DNA of 59,403 nt from a virus. A model generated the notes under the pieces. The model was not told where the DNA came from and ran no database searches. It saw nothing but the letters and a program-made list of their open reading frames with translations. The position numbers and the translations under genes were made by a program. Each line of letters starts with the position of its first letter. Within the stretch, counting starts at the first letter, position 1. The stretch covers positions 1-59,403 of the IMG/VR virus record IMGVR_UViG_3300032297_000320. One strand, written 5' to 3'. This document shows positions 35,301 to 43,576 of the stretch, in pieces.

Positions 35301-37742
35301 TCCATTGAATGTGTTCCAATCAGTAGAGCTTAAGTATCCGCTCGTCGTAGAACTAGATTGAGAAACAGCAATTGTAGTTCCTGACCCAATGACAGCATTG
35401 GTGCCACCAGTTATAGTAAGAACTGATGATGTTGTCTCTGTAAGGTTACCTTTTGCTAATGCAGGCTCTTTGCTGTTAAATGTATTCCAATCGGTAGAGC
35501 TTAGGTAGCCATCTGAAGCGGTTCCAGACTGAGTGATTCCGATAGTCCCAGTAGTGGTGATTGTCCCTCCAGTAATCGGAGCCGTAGTAGCTATAGATGT
35601 TACAGTTCCAACGTATTGATCGTTAGATGTAATAGTGAAGTTTGGATATGTCCCACTAACAGACGTCGTTCCGGCTCCCGTGAGTGATACTATTTGGTCG
35701 GGGGCTGTGTTTGTTACCGTTATGCTTCCAGAAGTGGTAATGGGTCCTCCGCTTACGCTAATCCCTGTTCCTGCAGTAAGGTCAACTGATGTAACGGTTC
35801 CACCAGTGCCTGTTGCGCTAATGGTAAAGTTTGGATAAGTCCCAGTTACTGATGTGCCTGTTCCTGCAGTAATAGCTACAATTTGATCGGGAGCCGAGTT
35901 GGTGATAACACCAGTAGAATTGTCATAAGATATTGCTGTGCCTGCACTGAGGCTTTGACGTGCACGAGTAGTGGTGAAGTACAGATTCGTTCCCTCAGTA
36001 AGGTTTGTTGTACTGAACGGCTGAAGAGTAACGGTAGCAGTTAGCGTTCCTGCGTCTTGCTGAGTCAACGTGAGTACTCCAGTAGAGGTGTTGTACGAGA
36101 ACGCAGTGATGCTGTCGTTGTATGCCGTGTTCCAGTTGGCTTGCGATGCAGTGGTAGGAAGTGAGTATCCACTAGCAAAAGCTAAAGCAAGAGTTCCACT
36201 TGTAGTAATTGGATTTCCAGAAATAGCGAACCCAGTAGGTACGCTCATATCAACACTAGTAACAGTTCCAACGTACTGATCAGTAGAGCTTATTGTAATT
36301 GTGTCAGCAACAGCGCTAGTAGTAATTGTTACGTTAGATCCAGCAACAAGAGTAAGTGTGTCATTATACGAATCAGCAACTACATCACTTTGGCTAGCAA
36401 CAGCAATAGTCTTGAAAGCTCCAACCGCAACATTCTGCCACTCCTGAGATGTTGAGTTGTAAAACAAAAAGTCTTGATTCTGAGGAGACGTTATAACAAC
36501 GTCTGACAAGTCCTCAAGCTTTAAGTTTGTCGTTGATCCTCCTCCAGAACCTAAGCCCCTGAATAGGCCAGCCTGAATAAACGTAGCATCACCCAATGAC
36601 GACAAGTTCGAAGCACCACCACGAGGAATTACGTATCCAAGGAAGATTGAGTTCAGCGCGGTAATCGGAGCCTCACTAAATGGTTCGTATGGGATGTTAT
36701 CAATAGCATCACCTTGGCTGTTGTAAATCTGAGTTCCGTAGTAACAGATAATATCGTCTGGAGCAGAAGGGAATGTATATAAGCGCTGAATTGTCCACTG
36801 ATTGTTGTTTACAGTCTGCAGCGTTCCGCTTCCATTGTCGTACTTAGTTGGATCTATGTTGTTATAGTAAGACCCGCCATTGTTGTCAAACACATATCCT
36901 CCACTTCCGTTCCTGTATATCCTACACAGCAAAGACGGTATTTTTGCTGAAATGATAATCTTGTCTGGGTCAAACTGATCAATTTGATAGTTAGATCCAA
37001 TAATAAATCCTTCTCCAGCTGACCTATTAATCCTTAAGTTTGATCCGTTTGCGCTGAGCGTCAGGCCCTGTTTCTTTATTGGCCCAAATGTCTGAATAAG
37101 TTCAAGCAGACGAGTAGGTGTTCCGTACGCTACGTTTTGGTCACCGGTAACAAGATTGATTGTAGCTAAATCAATATGGCATAGGTGACCTATGATAATG
37201 CTGCTCTTGTATTGAACATCAGTAAACGGAGTCGCTTGTTGCTGAAGGGCGCCTACTGAATCTATATACAGATATGTGAATGGCTGAGTAGTTAGATTCG
37301 TTGGAGTAATAGCGCTAAATGCGTCCCACGATATAGGTGTAACTATAGTAGACACACCAGATGATGTTGCCGCTTGAGACACAATTTGACCTACTCCAGC
37401 AGATATACTAAAAGTAGTTCCTCCAATAGATGCCGTTAACTCACCACCAACTAGTATTCCAGTTGATGCATTTTGGGTCTCGGTTGACGTAGATATAGTG
37501 TAGCTAGCTGTAACTTCTGATCCGTCTGCCTTTACAAGATGAAGCGTTTGGGTGCCTCCAACTGTGCTATAGTACGCTGATACAATGTCGTTAGGATCAT
37601 CCTCCTGTCCTACAGCTAAGATATCGCCACGTAGCTTCGAGAGCAACGTAAAGTAGGTAATGATTTTATCACTACGAGTCTGAGGACTGTATACGTTGAA
37701 CTGATCGCTTGGTAGGATCTTGAAGTCTACTTGGTTTGCCAT
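32307..37742 (-). CDS. Large repetitive tail fibre protein
   Basis: An 1811-residue protein. After a virion-attachment-like N terminus (VDFKILPSDQFNVYSPQTRS) it is built from repeated beta modules: 'GTGISVSGGPIT(T/S)SGSITV', 'DGYLSSTDWNTFN(S/G)K' and 'TGTYP(N/S)FTI' recur many times, and a longer block with 'FRDRVIADGGIFEALGEVAI' appears twice. A non-repetitive C-terminal domain (ending FASFSLLATSGPV) may contact the host. This is typical of elongated phage fibres that bind surface polysaccharide. I chose the start MANQVDF at 37742, 7 nt from a -7 box; the frame is open for six further codons but these overlap the promoter. Confidence 0.85.
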   Translation of the reverse strand: MANQVDFKILPSDQFNVYSPQTRSDKIITYFTLLSKLRGDILAVGQEDDPNDIVSAYYSTVGGTQTLHLVKADGSEVTASYTISTSTETQNASTGILVGGELTASIGGTTFSISAGVGQIVSQAATSSGVSTIVTPISWDAFSAITPTNLTTQPFTYLYIDSVGALQQQATPFTDVQYKSSIIIGHLCHIDLATINLVTGDQNVAYGTPTRLLELIQTFGPIKKQGLTLSANGSNLRINRSAGEGFIIGSNYQIDQFDPDKIIISAKIPSLLCRIYRNGSGGYVFDNNGGSYYNNIDPTKYDNGSGTLQTVNNNQWTIQRLYTFPSAPDDIICYYGTQIYNSQGDAIDNIPYEPFSEAPITALNSIFLGYVIPRGGASNLSSLGDATFIQAGLFRGLGSGGGSTTNLKLEDLSDVVITSPQNQDFLFYNSTSQEWQNVAVGAFKTIAVASQSDVVADSYNDTLTLVAGSNVTITTSAVADTITISSTDQYVGTVTSVDMSVPTGFAISGNPITTSGTLALAFASGYSLPTTASQANWNTAYNDSITAFSYNTSTGVLTLTQQDAGTLTATVTLQPFSTTNLTEGTNLYFTTTRARQSLSAGTAISYDNSTGVITNSAPDQIVAITAGTGTSVTGTYPNFTISATGTGGTVTSVDLTAGTGISVSGGPITTSGSITVTNTAPDQIVSLTGAGTTSVSGTYPNFTITSNDQYVGTVTSIATTAPITGGTITTTGTIGITQSGTASDGYLSSTDWNTFNSKEPALAKGNLTETTSSVLTITGGTNAVIGSGTTIAVSQSSSTTSGYLSSTDWNTFNGKAGTSFTTISVSGQSNIVADSASDTLTIVSGTGVSITTDASTDTLTITNSAPDQVVSITGAGTTSVTGTYPSFTITSNDQYDGTVTSVDLTAGTGISVSGGPITTSGSITVTNTAPDQIVSLTGAGTTTITGTYPNFTISSDDQYDGTVTSVNLTAGDRIDVSGGPITTSGSITVTHGVADGADFITAEAFRDRVIADGGIFEALGEVAIAIGSLEDAASPTSTDYSGGTVLQNLAVDEFGHVLGIGAITLDTDDITEGSTNLYYTDARSRAALSAGTGISYDNSTGIITNSAPDQTVVLTGTGTTTITGTYPSFTINSDDQYDGTVTSVDLTAGTGISVSGGPITSSGSITVTNTAPDQTVVLTAGTGISTSGTYPNFTITNSAPDQTVVLTAGTGITTSGTYPNFTVTNSAPDQTVALTAGTGISVTGTYPNFTITNSSPSSGGTVTSIATTAPITGGTITSTGTIGITQSGAAADGYLSSTDWNTFNGKAGSSFTTIAVSGQSDIVADSANDTLTISAGTGITLTTAALTDTLTITNSAPDQVVSLTGAGTTVVTGTYPSFTITSNDQYDGTVTSVAALTLGTTGTDLSSTVANGSTTPVITLNVPTASATNRGALSSTDWTTFNSKQNAITLTTTGNSGAATFVSSTLNIPEYTLTGLGGVPTTRTLSINGTSYDLSANRTWSVGTVTSINLTAGDRIEVSGGPITSSGSITVTHGTATGADFTTAEAFRDRVIADGGIFEALGEVAIAIGSLEDAASPTSTDYSDGFVLQNIAVDEFGHVLGVGATDLDERYAQVAFKNVAVSGQATIVADAIEDTLNIAAGYGVSITTDDTTDTVTIGSQFIPYPVYAASMYQSALTTPFVVTSSWSVVNIDGTNIQLSAPVDSDGVYTENLATVMISIENQKESADFVCVGIRLYNQTQSAIITDSTHTWTGYLNSLGNDSANTIFTYHIPIEEYVATGDTIRVQMIDLNANSPEVNFASFSLLATSGPV
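32930..36300 (-). repeat. Protein-level repeat array in tail fibre gene
   Basis: The central half of the fibre gene encodes dozens of diverged copies of short beta modules (SGGPITTSGSITV, TGTYPNFTI, SSTDWNTFN). At DNA level the copies differ at many synonymous positions, for example in the two FRDRVIADGGIFEALGE blocks near 33045-33100 and 34670-34730. Confidence 0.75.
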
Positions 37743-37749
37743 ACAATTG

Positions 37750-37757
37750 CAAAGGTA
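37750..37757 (-). promoter_or_regulatory. Late -7 element TACCTTTG, 7 nt from ATG
   Basis: TACCTTTG on the - strand ends 7 nt before the fibre-gene ATG (37742). It lies just downstream of the terminator-like hairpin at 37761-37786. Confidence 0.5.
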
Positions 37758-37760
37758 CAA

Positions 37761-37786
37761 AACGTCAAAGGGGCACGATTGGCCCC
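37761..37786 (-). terminator. Probable intrinsic terminator
   Basis: On the - strand: GGGGC, 7-nt loop CAATCGT, GCCCC, then TTTGACGTTTTG. The stem is short and the T tract interrupted, so it is weaker than the others. It separates the gene ending at 37812 from the fibre promoter. Confidence 0.55.
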
Positions 37787-37811
37787 TGTAACGTATATAA
37801 AGATACGAACG

Positions 37812-38204
37812 TTATTTTAAGGTCGGAGGTACTGGAGGCAGACAGTACTCAGCTGTTGGATTAGCCACGCAGTATGCGGTAGCGTATTCCGTATCAAGGG
37901 TGTAGCCCATACTAGAAACACCAACTGGGAGTGGCCAGACCAAGTAAGGAACGAAGGCTGCAAGAACCTCGTCGTGCCATACAATGTCAACAGCATAGTT
38001 AGGGTCTGTCACCTCGCATACTTGGTTACCTTCTGCATCGGTTCCCCACTCAAGACAGAGATTCCCAAGCTCAACTACAACGTCTACGATTTCGTTGTTG
38101 TAGTAGGTTGTTTCACCTTCGGGACCTTCTGAGGTCTTTTCGATTAGTGGCTTTAGTTCTTCCCACTTACCTACTGGGAAAGAGAACTTGCGAAATTTTT
38201 GCAT
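37812..38204 (-). CDS. Hypothetical tail-region protein
   Basis: A 130-residue protein (MQKFRKFSFPVGKWEELKPL) with several Cys residues (NLCLEWG, QVCEV, AYCVANPTAEYCLPP) and acidic/aromatic composition. No domain is recognised. It lies between a carbohydrate-binding tail protein and the fibre, so it is probably a virion or fibre-assembly protein. Confidence 0.55.
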   Translation of the reverse strand: MQKFRKFSFPVGKWEELKPLIEKTSEGPEGETTYYNNEIVDVVVELGNLCLEWGTDAEGNQVCEVTDPNYAVDIVWHDEVLAAFVPYLVWPLPVGVSSMGYTLDTEYATAYCVANPTAEYCLPPVPPTLK

Positions 38205-38215
38205 CGTATGTTGAT

Positions 38216-39910
38216 TTAGGCGGTTAAGGAAGCGAGGTCAGCGTTTGAAAGGCGGGTCTTGAATAGTAGGGCTTGGTTAATCCTATCGCCATAAGTATAG
38301 GCGCTTGAATAAGAGAATTTGCCTAATGCTATTTCCGTCATCGTGGGAATGGTACACGATGTGTCTACGGAGCCCATTATTGTTCCATCAAGGTAGGCCA
38401 CCGTATTGTTTAACTCGTAGGATATGGCTAATTTATGGCGGCCGACTGTTAGCGTTCTGCTTTGCGAGAATTGGGCTACGCCATTGTCAAGCATAAAAAC
38501 ACCCACACTATTACTGCCAGCGCTACCATAAATCTCAATAAGTTCGGCAGAACTTGCGCCCATTACGGTCATAACTGGCCAAAATGAATCCTTTGAACCC
38601 GAAAATTCAAAATCCACGAATACGGTGCCAGCGGTCTGCCCAATCAAAGAGCTGATACCCGTTTTGCTGCACGCATCCGCCCCCCTTGTCACCGCTGCTC
38701 CCAATGTGGGGATGTACGAGGTGGCGTAGGCTCCTGCTTCTACCTGTGCGCCCCAAAAATATGACACCGAAGCAGCTGACAAAGTGCGGCTGCTGCTTGT
38801 ACTTGAAATGCCAAACTGAAAATAGTCAAGCGATTTGTTTGATGTATTGGTCAACGTACAGCGGAACCAGCCATTGCCGTAATTTTCAATAGCACCAGTA
38901 AAGCCGCTTATTTGGTTAGCAACAGTCCCAGCCTCAATGTCAAACCAAACTTTTGCGCTTTCGCTATTGGTTGGGCTGAAAATGTATAGATACTTTCCGC
39001 CACTAACGTACTTTGCAAAAATTGAAATAGAATATATTGCGCTTGAGCCGCTAACCGACTTATAACAAGACGAATCCGCAGAAGCATCAAAAGCGAACTT
39101 ATCTGCGTTTTGATATCCGTCTGGACTTGTGGTAAAATTTTGGGTTAGGGTAAAGTTAACGCTTACCCATTGACTAAACTGCTCCGAATAGTTTATAAGG
39201 TTTGTCCGCTGTGGTTCAAGCAACAGGCGAGGACAAGTACTATTCAAGTAGTCCAAACGGGGTAACCCACTAACAGGGCCAACGCTTACCGCTGCGGTGG
39301 TGGTGGCGATGTAGTCTGTTGCTACGTCACCAACTTCTACTTGGTATCCGTAAATAAGCACGTCAGTAGCAAGCTGCTTTGCATCAACGCCAACAAATAC
39401 AGAAGTAACTGAAGTTGTTTGTGTATAAGAAACACGAGTCCAAGAAGTAGTAGCCGTTACTGTTGCAACAGCACCACCTTGAAACTGAACATACAACTCT
39501 TGTGCGCTTGCAGTATTTGACTTAATCCAAAATGAAACATTGTACGGAATACCATTTGTAAGCGTTAAAAGTTGACGTACAAAAGCTCGGTCTGAAGTTG
39601 TAGCGATTGTTGCTAACCAACGCTGGGCATTACTGCCTCCCGTTGGGTCGGTGAAACCAGTAGTAACTGCACTTGTGTAAGTTCCTACACCGCCTTTAGT
39701 CCAAGCAGCATTATCAAACGCCTGCGAGTAGGTAATAAGGTTCGTACGCACCTTCTCAATAAGCCCATCGGGGCCGACTCGGGTGGCGGTGTCGTTTGAC
39801 CTTGAAAATGAAAGGTCCGCTGCCCCATCTGTAGGTACAGCGCAGTAGACTTTTGACGTCTTATACCCTGAGGGTATCATAACTACTGACGCATCACTGT
39901 AAAAACTCAT
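38216..39910 (-). CDS. Receptor-binding protein with carbohydrate-binding and LamG-like modules
   Basis: A 564-residue protein. Two tandem jelly-roll-like modules of the kind often annotated as carbohydrate-binding are seen: NLITYSQAFDNAAWTKGGVG ... VSFWIKSN ... YGYQVEVGDVATDYI, then NLINYSEQFSQWVSVNFTLT ... ISIFAKY ... WGAQVEAGAYATSYIPT. A C-terminal concanavalin/LamG-like region follows (VFVDFEFSGS, KLAISYELNNTVAYLDGTIM, DRINQALLFKTRLSNADLAS). This modular layout is common in phage tail proteins that recognise surface glycans. It partly overlaps the homing endonuclease gene upstream. Confidence 0.7.
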   Translation of the reverse strand: MSFYSDASVVMIPSGYKTSKVYCAVPTDGAADLSFSRSNDTATRVGPDGLIEKVRTNLITYSQAFDNAAWTKGGVGTYTSAVTTGFTDPTGGSNAQRWLATIATTSDRAFVRQLLTLTNGIPYNVSFWIKSNTASAQELYVQFQGGAVATVTATTSWTRVSYTQTTSVTSVFVGVDAKQLATDVLIYGYQVEVGDVATDYIATTTAAVSVGPVSGLPRLDYLNSTCPRLLLEPQRTNLINYSEQFSQWVSVNFTLTQNFTTSPDGYQNADKFAFDASADSSCYKSVSGSSAIYSISIFAKYVSGGKYLYIFSPTNSESAKVWFDIEAGTVANQISGFTGAIENYGNGWFRCTLTNTSNKSLDYFQFGISSTSSSRTLSAASVSYFWGAQVEAGAYATSYIPTLGAAVTRGADACSKTGISSLIGQTAGTVFVDFEFSGSKDSFWPVMTVMGASSAELIEIYGSAGSNSVGVFMLDNGVAQFSQSRTLTVGRHKLAISYELNNTVAYLDGTIMGSVDTSCTIPTMTEIALGKFSYSSAYTYGDRINQALLFKTRLSNADLASLTA

Positions 39911-40490
39911 AACTCCAAAAATAATTATTGTGACTCTTTATTACTCCCCTGCATACTTTTGATATTGCGTTTTCATCAGAGCCTGTGGCTAAGGCTGCGA
40001 TTCTTACACTGTTATACTGACGCAGTGGTTCTTTTTCTTTTGTGTATTGATAAACGATTTTTCCTTTTCCTTTTCTTGCTTCAACTGATGCAAAGATAGC
40101 CTTTGTAATATCAATCCTATTATTCTCGTAAGCGTGTTTAGAATTCTCACTATGAGTTACCCATTCTAAATTTTCAACATTATTGTTCCTTGGATTGGAA
40201 TCAATATGGTTTACGAGTTTTTTGTTTTCTGGATTTTGTATAAATGCTTTGGCGACTAAGCGATGAGCTTTATTGTAGTGTCTTTTACCGTCCTTCTTTA
40301 AATAGTAGACTACATATGGATAAACTAAGGATCCAAGTTCAGGAATTAAATTGCCTCCTTTTTTAAACACTAAAAATTCTTTTCCAAGCTTAGACTTGCT
40401 TTTTATGAATCTATCTAATGATCGAACATTACCATAGCTACTAACTTGGTATTCACTTTCGTATCCTTCTATGTCTCGCCAAACTTCCAT
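39894..40490 (-). CDS. HNH homing endonuclease (NUMOD4-HNH-NUMOD1)
   Basis: A 198-residue free-standing homing endonuclease. Domains in order: NUMOD4 (WRDIEGYESEYQVSSYGNVR, residues 4-23), HNH (HRLVAKAFIQNPENKKLVNH then NNVENLEWVTHSENS, about 75-120), and a NUMOD1-like helix-turn-helix (VYQYTKEKEPLRQYNSVRIA, about 145-165) for DNA contact. It would cut a specific site in related phage genomes and spread by repair. It is visibly more AT-rich than the flanking tail genes and overlaps both by a few bases, suggesting recent insertion between two tail genes. Confidence 0.88.
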   Translation of the reverse strand: MEVWRDIEGYESEYQVSSYGNVRSLDRFIKSKSKLGKEFLVFKKGGNLIPELGSLVYPYVVYYLKKDGKRHYNKAHRLVAKAFIQNPENKKLVNHIDSNPRNNNVENLEWVTHSENSKHAYENNRIDITKAIFASVEARKGKGKIVYQYTKEKEPLRQYNSVRIAALATGSDENAISKVCRGVIKSHNNYFWSYEFLQ

Positions 40491-40765
40491 TACGCGTTAA
40501 TTGCAAAAAAGGAATTGTTAAAGCAAGACTCAGCCTCAACAGTAGCGCCATCAGCAGTCCAACGTTGGAAGATTAAGTCAGTATAGTTTATTGAGTTTCT
40601 TACGCCAAGCAAGAATACGGCACGTTCAAAGCAAGACTCTCCCTCTACCGTACCACCATCAGCCGTTACTCTGTTGTAGTAGTCGTTGAAGATTAACTGC
40701 GCTGCTCCACGTAGGAATCCAGCACCAGACGGAGTCAGGCTTACGCTTAGTCCGAGACCAATCAT
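40490..40765 (-). CDS. Small structural protein with duplicated DGG..E..C motif
   Basis: A 91-residue protein with an internal duplication: RVTADGGTVEGESCFERAVF and RWTADGATVEAESCFNNSFF. Related DGG..E sequences occur in the tail fibre and in the nozzle-like protein. No known function; a small virion decoration or fibre-associated role is likely from position. It shares one base with the endonuclease start codon. Confidence 0.6.
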   Translation of the reverse strand: MIGLGLSVSLTPSGAGFLRGAAQLIFNDYYNRVTADGGTVEGESCFERAVFLLGVRNSINYTDLIFQRWTADGATVEAESCFNNSFFAINA

Positions 40766-40767
40766 AT

Positions 40768-41034
40768 TTAGGCGATGTAGGCGATTACCGTTCCTGAGCT
40801 AACGCTTACAGCACTAAACAATCCGTAGACTGTAGAGCCAGCAAGAAGCGTTACAGCGCTAAGGTTATCCCCCTCTTCTGAGGTGAGTGTTACGACAGCG
40901 TCTGCAAGCACAGTGATTGCACGGTAGTATTCTCCACTAACAGGAGAGAAGCTTGAGGTTACAACCCGAAAGCCCTTTTGACCAAAGGCTTGCAGTTGGT
41001 AGTTTACTGGGTTGGTAATGTTTGAATAGCTCAC
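40768..41034 (-). CDS. Small beta-rich virion protein
   Basis: An 88-residue, GTG-initiated protein rich in Ser/Thr/Val (YYRAITVLADAVVTLTSEEG, GSTVYGLFSAVSVSSGTVIA). It looks like a small trimeric decoration or head-fibre protein; similar proteins sit near portal genes in other phages. No domain certainty. Its promoter box lies 42 nt upstream. Confidence 0.55.
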   Translation of the reverse strand: MSYSNITNPVNYQLQAFGQKGFRVVTSSFSPVSGEYYRAITVLADAVVTLTSEEGDNLSAVTLLAGSTVYGLFSAVSVSSGTVIAYIA

Positions 41035-41076
41035 AACGAAAAAGATTAAAGGTTAAAGAGCAACGCTATTGCCCTA

Positions 41077-41108
41077 CAAAGATAGTTATTGATTTAAGAT
41101 GATGTCAA
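41077..41108 (-). promoter_or_regulatory. Late promoter TTG-N21-TATCTTTG
   Basis: TATCTTTG at 41077-41084 on the - strand with TTG (41106-41108) 21 nt upstream. It is the only late-strand site for which I see a plausible -33 box; it overlaps the end of the portal gene. Confidence 0.5.
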
Positions 41109-43542
41109 CGATGTCTTCCTGAGCCTCGAGGTCTTCCTTCTTGAGTTCAGGACGCTCGCCTTTACGCTGAGCAATCAGTTTGCTCTGGGCTACGGCCTGC
41201 TCCTTGATGCGGTCATCCTTGCGGTCTTCCGCCTGCTGGTCGGCATTCTGACGTACACCAGATTCAATCTGCTGTTCGGCAATACCGAACTGACCTTGAA
41301 CCCTAGCTAGTTGCATCTTAAGGTCGTACTCCACCTGCAGCAGCTGAGCCTTAGCCTGTGCTTCAAGCTGAATCTTCTGTGCCTCGAGCTGTGCCTTCAT
41401 CTGCTCCTCCTGCATCTTGGCTTGACTGGTAACCTGAGCCACCTGAGCGTTAGCCTGTGCTTGGAACTGAGAGTTCTGCTGAGCCATCTCCTGACGCATT
41501 TTCATACGCTTCTTACGGCGTACGATAAGCAAGCGCTCGGCTTGGTCGATGTCACGCAGCTGACGGATGGCGATTGCATCTTCGATGTCTAGTTCTCCGT
41601 TAGCGATGGAAGCCTGAATGTTCTGCTCAAGGTACATCCGGTCAAGCTCACCCATATCGTTTACCACACGTACTCCGAAGTTATACATAGGAAGCGCTGA
41701 GAAACTCGACAATACCGCCATATTCTCGCGTCCAATTGCAGTTTCGTACGCTTGGTACAAAATAGATTTTGGAGGAAGAATCTGCAGACATTTCACCACG
41801 TCCTCACAGATCTTGCGGTACAGCACAATCGCTGCGTTGGTGATGTCGTAGAGTGCGTTATTGCCAGCGGCAAGCTGCTGCTGACGTACACCAACAAGCT
41901 GGTCTCCTTTAGGACTCGTTCCGTCCATCACCTCGTTGATACCCGTAGCGTCACGGATCATCCGTAGTGCGTGGTTGTAGATGGTGATGAGTTCGTTGAT
42001 GTTGCGGATGCTGTTGTCCAACGGACGGATGGGCGGGTTCTGGAAGCTTCCGTCTGCGTTCTTAGAACGGTAGTAGAAGATACCAGTCTGCTCGTAGATG
42101 TCTTGGATGTCAAGAGGCTGAAGCTCTCCACCGCGGCCGAGCTGTACGTTCTCCAGTCCTTCGATGTCTACAATCAATCCATCAGGCTTGGCCTTAGCGA
42201 TTGACTGCTGAAGCTTGAGGTGAGTGATCTGAAGTTGGTCAGCGAATCCAATGATAGAACTTACCATTGACTTAGGAATCATACGACGGATATTGCTAGC
42301 CATCACGCTGTAACTCATACGAGTACGGCTAAGGTCGTGTACGTTCTTAGGTATATTTTTCTTTACCCCGTAGTCGTAGATGTATTCCGTGCCAAGGATG
42401 TAGCAGCCTCCGTATAGCGTCTGGTTCTGCATATAAACAGCTTCACGATCGTATACACTCTGCTGTGGTGCATTGTACTTGTGGCCCTTGTAGTAAAATC
42501 CGATGTTGCCAAAGCGAGACTCCTTCTTCTCGAAGATGATGTTGTCAACGCTTACGAACTCGAAGTCAAGTACGTCAATGGTGTACTCGTCGTAGCCGTA
42601 GTAGTAGCGGTCCATACCTACGTCGTAACGCTGGTCCATAAAACGGTTAGCATCGTTACCGAATCGGTTCATCACCGTGCGCGCCATCTTCTCGTACTGG
42701 TCTTCAGTGAACTGATTACCCGCTACACGCTTAAGCTCAGAGATGCTCATACGCTTCATATGTCCTGCGTAGATGATGTCGCTGAACGTGGGGTCATCTG
42801 TGAAGCTGTGGACGAAGTATGCTGGGTCAACGTACTCCTCTACGATTCCGTAGTTGGGGTCGTTGCTGCGTTTGGTGACAGCCATACCGCAGGTAACGAG
42901 GTCCTCTACGTTACGACGGAACACACGCTCGTCAAAGTCGTTCCAGCTAAGGGTAAGGTTGATGCCAATCTGTGCAGCGATTTCTGCTGCAGTCTTGATG
43001 TTGGTCTCAAGGAATATTTCGGTTTCTTCTGCGGTATCGGGAAGTTGGTCGGGGTCTACCTCAGTACGCAGTCCAGACTCTTTGGCTTCCTTAAGTACGT
43101 CTTTGTTCTCGATGAAAATCTTCATCTTGTTCTTCTCGTAGTCCTTCTCACTGCGAGAGAGTGGATCTACGGCCTCTACGTTAGGGTAAAACTTAGACGA
43201 TAGGATCTTGTTTACTACAATCTTTACGAACTTAGGAACGATAGGTACTGGTGTCCAGTCAAGGTTTACCAGTGATCCGTCTCCGTTGTTTGGGTCTAGC
43301 GACGTAAGGATTTGCTTGTAGATTGAAGTGTCCTGTGTTCCGTTGGCATAGTCGCGAGAAATCTCAAACTCCTTCCAACGCTTACCATATAGTGAGCCTT
43401 CCCACTCTACACTACCCCATTGGCTGTAGATGGCCTTGGCGTATTGTAGGCCATAGGCTTTACTTACTTTGGCCTCGTGTGACGCAAGCGGATCAGGAAA
43501 CGTAGAGTCGTACCCGCTGCTTTTTACTGAGTATTGATCCAT
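41086..43542 (-). CDS. Portal protein
   Basis: An 818-residue protein encoded directly downstream of the large terminase. It forms the dodecameric ring through which DNA is packaged and ejected. The body contains helical and clip/stem-like segments (IVNELITIYNHALRM-type helix written NINELITIYNHALRMIRDAT, then GINEVMDGTSPKGDQLVGVR), as seen in portals of crAss-like podoviruses. The last ~150 residues are a long Gln/Ala-rich coiled coil (AQANAQVAQVTSQAKMQEEQ, MKAQLEAQKIQLEAQAKAQL), reminiscent of podovirus portal barrels. The assignment is supported by order (TerL - portal) and by length. Confidence 0.8.
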   Translation of the reverse strand: MDQYSVKSSGYDSTFPDPLASHEAKVSKAYGLQYAKAIYSQWGSVEWEGSLYGKRWKEFEISRDYANGTQDTSIYKQILTSLDPNNGDGSLVNLDWTPVPIVPKFVKIVVNKILSSKFYPNVEAVDPLSRSEKDYEKNKMKIFIENKDVLKEAKESGLRTEVDPDQLPDTAEETEIFLETNIKTAAEIAAQIGINLTLSWNDFDERVFRRNVEDLVTCGMAVTKRSNDPNYGIVEEYVDPAYFVHSFTDDPTFSDIIYAGHMKRMSISELKRVAGNQFTEDQYEKMARTVMNRFGNDANRFMDQRYDVGMDRYYYGYDEYTIDVLDFEFVSVDNIIFEKKESRFGNIGFYYKGHKYNAPQQSVYDREAVYMQNQTLYGGCYILGTEYIYDYGVKKNIPKNVHDLSRTRMSYSVMASNIRRMIPKSMVSSIIGFADQLQITHLKLQQSIAKAKPDGLIVDIEGLENVQLGRGGELQPLDIQDIYEQTGIFYYRSKNADGSFQNPPIRPLDNSIRNINELITIYNHALRMIRDATGINEVMDGTSPKGDQLVGVRQQQLAAGNNALYDITNAAIVLYRKICEDVVKCLQILPPKSILYQAYETAIGRENMAVLSSFSALPMYNFGVRVVNDMGELDRMYLEQNIQASIANGELDIEDAIAIRQLRDIDQAERLLIVRRKKRMKMRQEMAQQNSQFQAQANAQVAQVTSQAKMQEEQMKAQLEAQKIQLEAQAKAQLLQVEYDLKMQLARVQGQFGIAEQQIESGVRQNADQQAEDRKDDRIKEQAVAQSKLIAQRKGERPELKKEDLEAQEDIVDIILNQ

Positions 43543-43559
43543 TTATCGCAGTTTATGTA

Positions 43560-43567
43560 CAAAGGTA
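43560..43567 (-). promoter_or_regulatory. Late -7 element TACCTTTG
   Basis: TACCTTTG on the - strand, 17 nt upstream of the portal ATG, in the 34-nt gap after TerL. No -33 TTG. Confidence 0.5.
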
Positions 43568-43576
43568 CGTGTTATC

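Noticed and set aside
32307-37742. Diversity-generating retroelement acting on the tail fibre
   Set aside because: No reverse transcriptase gene and no template/variable repeat pair with A-specific differences was found.
42481-43203. 240-codon open frame on the + strand
   Set aside because: It is antisense to the portal gene, Val/Leu-rich in the way expected from reversed coding sequence, and has no leader or operon context.
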